A DNA stretch of 50,907 nt from Compostibacter hankyongensis (GTDB lineage Bacteria > Bacteroidota > Bacteroidia > Chitinophagales > Chitinophagaceae). Position 1 is the first letter of the stretch, and the number at the start of each line of letters is the position of its first letter. The notes under the pieces were generated by a model, which was given only the letters and a program-made list of their open reading frames with translations, ran no database searches and had not been told where the DNA came from. The stretch spans positions 1 to 50,907 of the forward strand of contig NZ_BAABFN010000003.1 in NCBI RefSeq assembly GCF_039541075.1, read 5' to 3'. The translations under genes were made by a program, and so were the position numbers. This document shows positions 1 to 8,699 of the stretch, in pieces.

Positions 1-3000
1 CTGCATGCAAGTGCCAGGGTGTCCGGACAGCGGATCAGCCTGTCGGAGAAAAATGCTTCCCTGGAGGAGGTGTTTTCGGAGATTCGGGATCAGACCGGCT
101 ATACGTTTGCCTATGCCGAGTCGTTAATGCGTCCTTCGCGCAGGGTGACGGTGGATCTCCGCAACGCGACGTTGGAGGAGGCGCTGGCTCGCTGTATGGA
201 AGGCCAGCCGCTCTCCTGGGTGGTGATCGGCAAGACGGTAGTGATCCGTTCTCTGACCCGGGATTCGGCAGACAGGATGCCGCCGTTGCCACAACAGCCG
301 GTATCCGGCAGGGTCACCGATTCCTCGGGCAATCCGTTGTCCGGAGTGACGGCACAGGTGAAAGGCGGGACCGCCGGAACGGTCACCGATGCCGACGGCA
401 AATTCAGCCTGGACGTTGCTGCTGATGCCGTATTGGTGTTCTCCTACCTGGGCTATGACAAAAAGGAGTTGCCGGTAAACGGACGTTCCCATATCAACGT
501 GGTACTGAAGCCTTCCAGTACCGGTCTGAATGAGATCGTAGTCGTGGGATATGGCACCCAGAAAAGGAGCGATATTACAGGAGCCGTCGAATCTATCGAT
601 AATAAAATGATTGCCACCCGCCCCCAGGAAAACGTAGCCCAGACGCTACAGGGTTTGTCTCCGGGTTTAAATGTCAGTACGAATAGCTCCGGGGGAGAGC
701 CCGGCGCGACGATGAATTTTAATATCAGGGGGATGGGGTCTCCTTATGTTCTGGTAGATGGGATGCCCATGGATATCAACCAGGTGAACCCCGCCGATAT
801 CGAGTCCGTTTCTGTTCTCAAAGATGCGGCGTCGGCAGCGATCTATGGCGCTAACGCGCCCTATGGCGTCATTCTCATCACTACAAAAAAGGGGAGGAGC
901 ACCTCCGGCAAACCCAATTTCACTTATCATACCGATATGGAATGGGCAACGCCAACGGTATTGCCTCAACCCGCCAATTCGCTTGAATTTGCCAAGGCCT
1001 GGAATGACGCAGCGAAAAATGCGGGAATGGCCCCGATCTTTTCTGACGAAGTGATCGGGCGGATTGAGGCGTTCATGAAGGATCCGCGGAATACGCCCGG
1101 AACAGTGCCGGATCCGTTCGATCCTAATAAGTGGGCCAAACATGAAAACGCCAATGCCAATACCAATTGGTACGATGCCCTGGTAAAGAAATGGTCCTTT
1201 CGTCAGAAGCATAACCTGTCCATGGACGGCAGCCGGGACGGATTGTCATATTATGTATCTGCAGGGTTTTATGACCAGTCCGGTCAAATGCGTTACGGCG
1301 ATGAGCAATACCAGCGCTACAATATAGATGCGAAGATCAATACCGAGATTACAAAATGGATGAGGGTTAACTTCCTGACCAAATTTACGAGAAGCAAATC
1401 CGATTATCCGAATGACGGATATGGCCTGGAACGGGATGTAATGTGGCACGATCTTACACGCAGATATCCCACTGACCCGGTCGTTTATCCAAACGGTGAA
1501 TACAGCGAGATGTCCAGGATCAATGTCTATGAGCACGGCGGACGGGATGTCTATACCAACAACGATTTGTGGCTTCGGGCGGAAGGCGAGCTGGAGCCGG
1601 TGAAGGATTGGCTGATCAAGGGAGATTATTCCTGGAAAAACGGAAACAATACCAATGCTGCTCATCATGCGCTGGTGTATGCCCACGGACCTAACGGTGA
1701 CCCCTACGTGGCCTTTGATACCCGTACGCCAAATGATATAGCCAAAACATTTGATACGGATAATTACTGGACCTTTAATATTTCCACTTCTTACGAAAAA
1801 AGGATAAAATATCATCAGCTTAAATTGTTGCTGGGCTATCAACGTGAATATCAGTCTGCAAGCAATCTCTATGCTTTACGGAATACATTGATTACGGATA
1901 ATGTGCCGTCCATTTCAACCGCTGCCGGCGATGTCAGTGCAGACGATGAAGTTTATCACTGGTCTACCGTTGGAGCATTCTTTCGATTCAACTATAACTT
2001 CAGGGATAAATACCTTCTCGAGGTGAATGCCCGTCGCAGCGGGTCTTCGAAATTTGCTGAAGATAAGCGATATGGTTTCTTCCCCTCTGTGTCTGCCGCC
2101 TATCGCATTTCCGAAGAAAAGTTCTGGTCCGGAATAAAACCTTACATCGGCTACTTCAAGCTGAGAGGCTCTTATGGATCTTTAGGTAATCAGAACGTGG
2201 ATAATTATTTGTACATACCCATTATGCCGGTAACTCCTCAGGTCGGATGGATACTTGGGGATAACATGCCGGTCGGCGTCGGGATGCCCGGTATTACAAG
2301 TCCGGATCTTACCTGGGAAACCGTGAGGACTTTCGACCTGGGGTTCGATGCAGCGTTGTTGAAAGAAAGAATGAATGTGATATTCGACTATTTCAAAAGA
2401 GATGTGCTTAACATGCTCGGCACATCATACCCGCTGCCATCCGTACTGGGGACGGCTGTGCCGTTGGAGAATAATGCCGCTAAAAGAAATTCCGGTTGGG
2501 AAGCTTCAGTGGAATGGAAGGACAGGATAGGCGATAATTTCAGCTATAACCTGAAGGCCAGCCTGTCCGATTACAAGGTCGTGATCACAAAATGGAATAA
2601 TCCGGATAAAACGCTGTCGAGCAACTATGCCGGGATGCGGGAAGGGGATATCTGGGGATATGCTTCCCGCGGCCTGTTCCAGTCGGAGGAGGAGGTGAAG
2701 GGCCATGCCGATCAATCCATTATCTATGCGAATTGGTATCCCGGAGATGTGCGGTATGAAGATCTGAACGGCGATGGCATCGTCAACTATGGCAACCGGA
2801 CTGTAGATGATCACGGAGATTTAAAAATAATAGGGAATTCACTGCCGCGGTATGCTTATTCTCTTCTCTTTGGCATGTCCTGGAAGCAATTTGATCTCTC
2901 CATGTTCTGGATGGGCATAGGAAAGCAGGACGTCTGGTTTAACAATACCGCCAATGTATTCTGGGGACAGCTGGGAGATGTATGGCAAAACAGCACTTTC

Positions 3001-3345
3001 AAGGAACATCTGGACTACTGGACGGAAGACAATCCGAAGGCCTATTATCCGAGACCTTATTTCAGCAGCGAAGGCAACAAGAACCGGGAGATATCGTCAT
3101 TGTATCTCCAGAACGCGGCTTATCTGCGGCTTAAATCCCTCCAGGTAGGTTATACGCTCCCTGAATCGCTGCTTCGAAGAATATCGGTTAAAGGCGCCCG
3201 TGTTTATGTCAATGCCGAAAACCTGCTGACCTTTTCTTCTATAAAAGGAATGTTTGATCCGGAAGGCATATCCGGCACATATGGACAAGGAAAGATATAC
3301 CCGCTGTCGAAAATAATATCCTTCGGATTGAATGTGAACTTTTAA
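1..3345 (+). CDS. SusC-like TonB-dependent receptor with STN domain (5' partial)
   Basis: Outer-membrane channel of a SusCD glycan importer, energised by TonB. The reading frame is open from base 1, so the start codon and signal peptide lie to the left of the window; the GTG at 19 is not a convincing start because the conserved STN sequence has already begun. Order of domains: STN (secretin/TonB N-terminal) over about the first 75 residues, a carboxypeptidase-regulatory-like beta-sandwich (about 90-165), a TonB-box-like stretch with EIVVVGYGTQKRSDITGA, the plug (LVDGMPMDINQVNPADIESV), then a beta-barrel ending in FGLNVNF. The STN domain is known to talk to FecR-type anti-sigma factors, so a FecI/FecR pair may lie just upstream (inference). 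susD follows after 9 bp. Codon use looks less GC-rich than in the downstream sulfatase. Confidence 0.95.
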   Translation: MHASARVSGQRISLSEKNASLEEVFSEIRDQTGYTFAYAESLMRPSRRVTVDLRNATLEEALARCMEGQPLSWVVIGKTVVIRSLTRDSADRMPPLPQQPVSGRVTDSSGNPLSGVTAQVKGGTAGTVTDADGKFSLDVAADAVLVFSYLGYDKKELPVNGRSHINVVLKPSSTGLNEIVVVGYGTQKRSDITGAVESIDNKMIATRPQENVAQTLQGLSPGLNVSTNSSGGEPGATMNFNIRGMGSPYVLVDGMPMDINQVNPADIESVSVLKDAASAAIYGANAPYGVILITTKKGRSTSGKPNFTYHTDMEWATPTVLPQPANSLEFAKAWNDAAKNAGMAPIFSDEVIGRIEAFMKDPRNTPGTVPDPFDPNKWAKHENANANTNWYDALVKKWSFRQKHNLSMDGSRDGLSYYVSAGFYDQSGQMRYGDEQYQRYNIDAKINTEITKWMRVNFLTKFTRSKSDYPNDGYGLERDVMWHDLTRRYPTDPVVYPNGEYSEMSRINVYEHGGRDVYTNNDLWLRAEGELEPVKDWLIKGDYSWKNGNNTNAAHHALVYAHGPNGDPYVAFDTRTPNDIAKTFDTDNYWTFNISTSYEKRIKYHQLKLLLGYQREYQSASNLYALRNTLITDNVPSISTAAGDVSADDEVYHWSTVGAFFRFNYNFRDKYLLEVNARRSGSSKFAEDKRYGFFPSVSAAYRISEEKFWSGIKPYIGYFKLRGSYGSLGNQNVDNYLYIPIMPVTPQVGWILGDNMPVGVGMPGITSPDLTWETVRTFDLGFDAALLKERMNVIFDYFKRDVLNMLGTSYPLPSVLGTAVPLENNAAKRNSGWEASVEWKDRIGDNFSYNLKASLSDYKVVITKWNNPDKTLSSNYAGMREGDIWGYASRGLFQSEEEVKGHADQSIIYANWYPGDVRYEDLNGDGIVNYGNRTVDDHGDLKIIGNSLPRYAYSLLFGMSWKQFDLSMFWMGIGKQDVWFNNTANVFWGQLGDVWQNSTFKEHLDYWTEDNPKAYYPRPYFSSEGNKNREISSLYLQNAAYLRLKSLQVGYTLPESLLRRISVKGARVYVNAENLLTFSSIKGMFDPEGISGTYGQGKIYPLSKIISFGLNVNF

Positions 3346-3354
3346 AAATTTTCT

Positions 3355-5091
3355 ATGAGAAAGATAATTATTTGTATCATAGGATTTCCCCTGGTATTTC
3401 TTTTTTCCTCCTGCGAAAAGGATTTCCTGGATAGAAAGCCGCTTGACCAGATCTCCCAGGTTGAATTCTGGAAGACCACAAGCGACATGGAAACTTATTT
3501 GAATACCTTATATGCTTCGCTTCCCGGATGGGGGACGCATGATGCCGGGCCCTTTTGGATCGATAATAACAGTGACAATATGGTGCCGGGGCTGTACAAT
3601 ACGCATCTGGCCGGTTTGACCGTACTGCCGGTATCCGGAGGAGGATGGGACTGGACGAATGTGAGGGCTGCCAATGTTTTCCTAAGCAGCAGTTCGTCGG
3701 TCGAAGATGGCGCTGAGGGGGACAAGCAGCATTTCCTTGGAGAGGGCTATTTTTTCCGTGCTTGGTTTTATTTTGAATTGTTTCAACAATTCGGAGGTCT
3801 CCCGTGGATTGACGAGCCGTTGGAAACCAATTCTCCGGAATTGTATGGCATGCGGCAGCCCAGAAATATCACCGCCGATCATATTCTTTCGGACCTCGAT
3901 TCCGCCATCATTCTTTTAAAAGATGCCGGCCAGGCCCCGGTGAACAGGGTGAACCGGTCGGTGGCTCTGGCTTTTAAATCGAGAGTAGCTCTTTATGAAG
4001 GGACATGGGAAAAGTACCACGCGGGAACGGTGTTCGGGATCACAGATGGCGATCCCGGAAAATACCTGAAGCAGTCACTGGATGCTTCGGAACAGCTGAT
4101 GGAAAGTGGAAAGTTTGCCATCTATAATACCGGACATCCGGAATCCGACTACGATCTGCTTTTTAATCAATCGGATCTGAGCGGGAATCCGGAGATTATT
4201 TTTTGGAGAAAATATAAAGAAGGCCTGCTCACCCATAACGGCCAGCGGTACCTTTCAATCATTGCGGGCAATACCGGAATCAGCAAATCATTGGTGGATA
4301 GCTATCTCTGTACGGACGGACGACCTATTTCTTCCAGCCGCCTTTACCGTGGAGACAGCGGTCTTTTACAGGTAGTTAAAAACAGGGATCTTCGTCTCCG
4401 GCAGTTGATATTTGTTCCGGGCGATCCTATTACCATTGATTTCTCCGGAGGCGGTGATACGTTGTCAGTATTTGGTAAAGCAAAAATTAACCTGGGCGGC
4501 GATTCGCGGGATGTTACGGGGTATCAGATCAAGAAAGGCGCCTATCCGGATAAAACACTGCAGCAGGCTGATTTTACCTCTACTACCGCCGCTATTCTGT
4601 TCCGGTATGCGGAGGTGTTGCTTAATTTTGCAGAGGCCAAAGCAGAACTGGGGACGATCACCCAGTCCGATATCGACCGTAGCATCAACCTGCTGAGGAA
4701 ACGAGCAGGGGTAGCGGCCCTTCAACTGGCAGACATCGCTTCCGATCCCGGCTGGGATTTTCCGGAATTATCCCCGGTGATCAACGAGATCCGGAGGGAG
4801 CGAAGAGTAGAACTTGCCTGCGAAGGCTATCGATACAATGATCTTTGCCGCTGGAGCGCGCATAGGCTTATTGTACATAAAAGAGCCAAAGGAGCGAGGT
4901 TTATCGCCCGCGATTATCCGGATAATATCAACATCAATGTAGATGAGGATGGTTATATTGATCCGTATCAGAAGTCGCTGCCGAACGGATATGGATTCAA
5001 TATTGAAAGGGATTATCTGTATCCGTTACCGGCATATGATCTTTCTCTCAATGAAAAACTGGAACAAAATCCGGGCTGGCCGAGAAAATAA
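3355..5091 (+). CDS. SusD/RagB-family glycan-binding lipoprotein
   Basis: Surface lipoprotein that caps the SusC channel and captures oligosaccharide. The 578-residue product starts MRKIIICIIGFPLVF and has a lipobox, FSSC, at about residues 17-20. The SusD N-terminal motif follows (EKDFLDRKPLDQIS). Later come the TPR-like helical core (FRAWFYFELFQQFGGLPW), the RYAEVLLNFAEAKAEL segment and the C-terminal ERRVELACEGYRYNDLCRW signature, ending LNEKLEQNPGWPRK, all typical of the family. The gene starts 9 bp after the susC stop, so the two are one operon. Length is normal for SusD proteins (500-650). The ligand cannot be read from the sequence; the sulfatase and DUF4838 genes downstream suggest a sulfated or uronic-acid-containing glycan (inference). 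Confidence 0.95.
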   Translation: MRKIIICIIGFPLVFLFSSCEKDFLDRKPLDQISQVEFWKTTSDMETYLNTLYASLPGWGTHDAGPFWIDNNSDNMVPGLYNTHLAGLTVLPVSGGGWDWTNVRAANVFLSSSSSVEDGAEGDKQHFLGEGYFFRAWFYFELFQQFGGLPWIDEPLETNSPELYGMRQPRNITADHILSDLDSAIILLKDAGQAPVNRVNRSVALAFKSRVALYEGTWEKYHAGTVFGITDGDPGKYLKQSLDASEQLMESGKFAIYNTGHPESDYDLLFNQSDLSGNPEIIFWRKYKEGLLTHNGQRYLSIIAGNTGISKSLVDSYLCTDGRPISSSRLYRGDSGLLQVVKNRDLRLRQLIFVPGDPITIDFSGGGDTLSVFGKAKINLGGDSRDVTGYQIKKGAYPDKTLQQADFTSTTAAILFRYAEVLLNFAEAKAELGTITQSDIDRSINLLRKRAGVAALQLADIASDPGWDFPELSPVINEIRRERRVELACEGYRYNDLCRWSAHRLIVHKRAKGARFIARDYPDNININVDEDGYIDPYQKSLPNGYGFNIERDYLYPLPAYDLSLNEKLEQNPGWPRK

Positions 5092-5114
5092 TAGTAAAAC
5101 TTAAATATTACGAT

Positions 5115-5858
5115 ATGCGTTGGGCACTTATTTTGATCCTTTTGTTTTCCTGGTCCGCCGGGGGACCGTCCTATGCGTATGATGCTTCCGGCCTGGCTAT
5201 GCGAGATAAGGATACCCCGATCTATTATCCGGTCAGATATCTGGAAAAAACGGATATCCGGATCGACGGCACGGCAGACGAACCCGGCTGGGGAAAGTGT
5301 GTGGTGATAAGGCCATTACATGCTACCTGGGAGAATGATAAAGGGGATAATACCTCTTTTCGGGCCTGCTTCAGCAGGGATTATTTCTATTTTTCGTTTA
5401 AAGTTGAAGACACCACCCCGGTCGTAGCCAAATACACAGACGAGAATTCAGTGGCAGCGGGAGACCGGGTGGAGCTGTTCTTTTCCGCCGATGCGAATAT
5501 GCATGATTACTACTGCATGGAGATCTCCCCGGAGGCCAGGGTACTCGATTACCAGGCTTCTTATTACCGGATTTTTGATTCGGACTGGAATATGCCGGGG
5601 GCGGACATCCGGTCGCAGCGGCATGAAAATGGGTATTCGATAGAGGGAAGATTACCCTTGCGCTTTTTTAAACGGCTCGCCCGCTCAGCTTCCATTAAAG
5701 GCCGAAGCATCAGGGCCGGTATATTCCGGGCCGACAAAAAGGGAGGCGGAACCGATACCGGGTTTACCTGGTTTACCTGGAAAACCCCGCAGGTGGATAC
5801 GCCTGACTTTCATATACCTTCTGCCCTCGGTGTTTTTCAATTCGGGGAAGATCAATAA
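5115..5858 (+). CDS. CBM9-like carbohydrate-binding protein
   Basis: A secreted 247-residue protein with a hydrophobic signal peptide (about residues 1-22, ending near PSYA). The rest resembles the family 9 carbohydrate-binding beta-sandwich: IDGTADEPGWGKC near residue 53, then FRACFSRDYFYFSFKVEDT, then AAGDRVELFFSADANMHDYY, then YSIEGRLPLRFF. The pattern 'IDG..DE..W' followed by 'D.VE.F' is the usual hallmark of this group. It probably binds the PUL's substrate and may add nothing catalytic. It lies 23 bp after susD and 21 bp before the DUF4838 gene, so it belongs to the same operon. A periplasmic or surface location cannot be settled, as there is no lipobox. Confidence 0.8.
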   Translation: MRWALILILLFSWSAGGPSYAYDASGLAMRDKDTPIYYPVRYLEKTDIRIDGTADEPGWGKCVVIRPLHATWENDKGDNTSFRACFSRDYFYFSFKVEDTTPVVAKYTDENSVAAGDRVELFFSADANMHDYYCMEISPEARVLDYQASYYRIFDSDWNMPGADIRSQRHENGYSIEGRLPLRFFKRLARSASIKGRSIRAGIFRADKKGGGTDTGFTWFTWKTPQVDTPDFHIPSALGVFQFGEDQ

Positions 5859-5879
5859 AAAACGATAAATACTTTAATT

Positions 5880-6980
5880 ATGGATCGGAATAATTTGTTG
5901 AACAGGCGAACATTTGTAAAGGACGCACTTGTCTTATTGCCCGCCCTGTTTTTCACTGATAAACTGGTCAGGGGAGGAATGCCCGCCTGGACCCCGGGTC
6001 AGCTTAAGACCCGGGGCGTTGTGCTTTCTGTTGAGGACCTGCTTACGCTGGATTGGCCAAAGCTGGCATTTGATGCAGGGCTGACGACCATCGGAACCCA
6101 TGTAACTCCTTCTCAGGTGGCCCGTTTTATCACATCGGAGAAGGGGCAGCAGTTCCTGTCCGATTGCAAAAAATATCATATTCAGGTTGAGCACGAGCTT
6201 CACTCCATGCACGATCTCTTGCCCAGGAGCCTTTTTTCAAAAAATCCGGATATGTTCAGGATGAACGATCAGGGGATCCGGGTGGGCGATTATAACTGTT
6301 GTGCTCACTCGAAGAGCGCATTGGATCTGATAGTTGAGAATGCGCTTAAATATGCAGATGTGCTTCGCGCGACTACGGGAAGGTATTTTTACTGGATAGA
6401 CGATGGTGAGCCCATGTGCCGCTGTGAGCAATGCCGGCCATTTTCCGATTCCGAGCAGGCCCTGATCATTGAGAATGCAGTTGTATCAGGTTTGCGAAAA
6501 AAATACCCGGATGCGTCTCTGGCGCATCTTGCCTATGCGAATACAATTATCCCTCCCGTTAAGGTCAAACCGGCAGAAGGGATCTTTCTTGAATTTGCCC
6601 CGATATACAGAGACTGGGCGAAGCCGCTTACCGACCGGTCGGCCGGCGGGATAGGCAAGATAGCCGGTAAGAACAGGTTCATCTCGCATGGGGAGACATT
6701 GGATCTTTTGTCGGCTAATCTGGAGGTATTCCCAAAAGGAACTGTCCAGGTACTTGAATATTGGCTGGACGACTCGTTGCAAAGCAAATGGAAAAAGCCG
6801 CCGGTAAAGCTCTCGTGGTATCCGGAAGTATGTCGCAGCGATGTGCAGACATATGAAAAGATGGGCGTTACAAATATCACCAGCTTTGCCGTATATATTG
6901 ACGCTACATACAAAAAGATGTATGGGGACCTTGGTTTCATCCGGTCTTACGGTCAGATACTGTCGGGGAAAGCCGGGTGA
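5880..6980 (+). CDS. DUF4838-type putative glycoside hydrolase, Tat-like signal
   Basis: A 366-residue exported protein. The N-terminus has a twin-arginine-like signal (NRRTFVKDALVLLPALFF, residues 8-25). The body resembles the DUF4838 family, which is found in glycan loci of Bacteroidota and Planctomycetes and is thought to adopt a (beta/alpha)8 glycosidase-like fold. Supporting segments are YWIDDGEPMCRCEQC (residues about 171-185; Cys180, Cys182, Cys185), which matches the family's Cys-rich loop, and the acidic residues Asp174, Asp175 and Glu177, which are plausible active-site residues. It is shorter than many DUF4838 proteins, which often carry extra N-terminal domains. The reaction is unknown; a role in breaking down the PUL glycan is inferred from its position between the CBM9-like gene and the sulfatase. 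Confidence 0.6.
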   Translation: MDRNNLLNRRTFVKDALVLLPALFFTDKLVRGGMPAWTPGQLKTRGVVLSVEDLLTLDWPKLAFDAGLTTIGTHVTPSQVARFITSEKGQQFLSDCKKYHIQVEHELHSMHDLLPRSLFSKNPDMFRMNDQGIRVGDYNCCAHSKSALDLIVENALKYADVLRATTGRYFYWIDDGEPMCRCEQCRPFSDSEQALIIENAVVSGLRKKYPDASLAHLAYANTIIPPVKVKPAEGIFLEFAPIYRDWAKPLTDRSAGGIGKIAGKNRFISHGETLDLLSANLEVFPKGTVQVLEYWLDDSLQSKWKKPPVKLSWYPEVCRSDVQTYEKMGVTNITSFAVYIDATYKKMYGDLGFIRSYGQILSGKAG

Positions 6981-7046
6981 TCCCGGTCTGCAGGCGAATG
7001 GGTTTACGCATGCGCAAAAAAGCAAAAAAGAATAGGCAACGTTGTG

Positions 7047-7054
7047 TATATTTG
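7047..7054 (+). promoter_or_regulatory. -7 box of a sulfatase promoter
   Basis: TATATTTG is a perfect match to the Bacteroidota -7 consensus TAnnTTTG, in a 99 bp gap 25 bp before the sulfatase ATG. No TTTG is present at the -33 position, so strength is uncertain. It suggests the sulfatase can be transcribed apart from the susCD operon. Confidence 0.4.
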
Positions 7055-7079
7055 GCAGCATAAGTCCTAATCAATTGTT

Positions 7080-8537
7080 ATGCTGTCACCGATCCTGATC
7101 CGCCTTTTTTCTTTTTTTCTGCTGATGGCCGCATGGGCGCCTTGCCAGGCGCAAACCAGGCCGGCTTCCCTTCCCAACATTGTGCTCATCTATATGGATG
7201 ATATGGGATACGGGGATGTGGACGCCTATGGCGGCATCGGCTATACCACGCCGAACATCGACCGGCTGGCTGCCCAGGGGATGCGGTTCACCAACTTTTA
7301 TTCCGCTCAGCCCATCTGCAGCGCTTCGCGGGCAGCAATACTGACCGGCTGCTATCCCAACCGCATCGGCTTCCATGGTGCATTGATGCCGCATTCCCCC
7401 ATCGGGATCAGCGGCCGGGAAGAGACCATCGCCGGTATGCTGAAGAAAAAAGGATATGCCACGGCGATCATCGGGAAATGGCACCTGGGCGATGCCCGGA
7501 AATTCCTGCCGCTGCAGCACGGTTTCGATACCTATTTTGGCTTGCCTTACTCAAACGATATGTGGCCGGTGGGATACGACGGAAAGCCTTTTAAGGATAC
7601 CAGCAGTCCCCGCGCCAAATGGCCCCCGCTTCCCCTGATAGACGGCAATAAGGTGGTTCGTTATATCCGTACCCTGGACGACCAGAGCATGCTGACGACC
7701 TGGTATACGGAAAGAGCGGTGCAATTCATCAACCATCATAGAACACAGCCGTTCTTCCTTTACTTTGCACAGTCCATGGTGCATGTGCCCCTGGGCGTAT
7801 CGGATAAGTTCAAAGGGAAAAGTAAACAGGGTCTTTTCGGCGACGTGATGATGGAGATAGACTGGTCTGTAGGACAGGTGATGAAGGCGCTTAAGGAAAA
7901 TGGCATGGAAAATAATACGCTGTTCATCTTCACCAGCGATAACGGCCCCTGGCTCACTTTCGGCAATCATGCCGGATCGGCGGGCGCGCTGCGTGAGGGA
8001 AAAGCCACTACCTGGGAAGGCGGGCAACGGGAGCCTGCCATCATCCGCTGGCCGGGGAGGGTACCGGAAGGGACGGTCTGCAATAAGCTGGCGGCCAACA
8101 TTGACCTGCTTCCCACCCTGGCTGCGGTTACCGGCGCGCCGCTGCCTGCGAATAAGATCGACGGCGTGAATATCCTTTCTTTGCTGAAAGGCGATCCCGG
8201 CGCCAACCCCCGCGACCATCTTTTTTATTATTATCATCTGAACAGCCTGGAGGCCGTCCGGCAGGGACCGTGGAAGTTGATCCTGCCACACCCTTATCAT
8301 TCGTATGAAGGACAGCTTCCGGGAAAGGACGGATGGCCCGGCAGGATGCACAAGGATTCCACCGGGCTGGCCCTTTACGATCTGCGCCGCGATCCGGGAG
8401 AACGCTATGATGTAAAAGCCGCGCATCCCGAAGTGGTGACGCAGCTGCAGCAGCTTGCTGAGGAGGCCCGGGAAGACCTGGGAGATGATCTTACCGGCAG
8501 GAAAGGCAAAAACAGGCGTCCCCCCGGTCGCTTATAG
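7080..8537 (+). CDS. Type I sulfatase (arylsulfatase family)
   Basis: Secreted hydrolase of sulfate esters, 485 residues, signal peptide about 1-24 (ending CQAQ). The first sulfatase signature is CSASRAAILTG, with Cys80 as the residue expected to be converted to formylglycine; the usual proline is alanine (C-x-A-x-R). Metal ligands include Asp40-Asp41 (IYMDDMGYGD), and the second signature is IIGKWHLGD at about residue 130. Further conserved segments are TSDNGPW and REGKATTWEGGQREP. Length fits single-domain S1 sulfatases. It follows the DUF4838 gene after a 99 bp gap that carries its own -7 box. It probably desulfates the glycan taken up by the adjacent SusCD system (inference). A formylglycine-generating or anaerobic maturase gene is not in the window. 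Confidence 0.93.
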   Translation: MLSPILIRLFSFFLLMAAWAPCQAQTRPASLPNIVLIYMDDMGYGDVDAYGGIGYTTPNIDRLAAQGMRFTNFYSAQPICSASRAAILTGCYPNRIGFHGALMPHSPIGISGREETIAGMLKKKGYATAIIGKWHLGDARKFLPLQHGFDTYFGLPYSNDMWPVGYDGKPFKDTSSPRAKWPPLPLIDGNKVVRYIRTLDDQSMLTTWYTERAVQFINHHRTQPFFLYFAQSMVHVPLGVSDKFKGKSKQGLFGDVMMEIDWSVGQVMKALKENGMENNTLFIFTSDNGPWLTFGNHAGSAGALREGKATTWEGGQREPAIIRWPGRVPEGTVCNKLAANIDLLPTLAAVTGAPLPANKIDGVNILSLLKGDPGANPRDHLFYYYHLNSLEAVRQGPWKLILPHPYHSYEGQLPGKDGWPGRMHKDSTGLALYDLRRDPGERYDVKAAHPEVVTQLQQLAEEAREDLGDDLTGRKGKNRRPPGRL

Positions 8538-8553
8538 CCGGCCTCTTTACCGG

Positions 8554-8576
8554 GCCGGGTCTGGTGCGACCCCGGC
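8554..8576. terminator. GC-rich hairpin between convergent genes
   Basis: GCCGGGTC and GACCCCGGC can pair with one bulged C around a 6-nt loop, in the 162 bp between the convergent sulfatase and DUF4954 genes. There is no T-run, so it is at best a weak terminator. The rest of the gap holds a direct repeat of TTGACCCGG near 8625-8645 and no gene. Confidence 0.3.
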
Positions 8577-8699
8577 ATTACCGACAGGATATGGATGAGG
8601 ATTGCCGGCAGGCAACGATTGCTGGTTGACCCGGTTTGACCCGGTGGCATACGCCGGCTTTGACAAGAAATAATGAAGAAGGTCCCGAATGCCGGAAGG

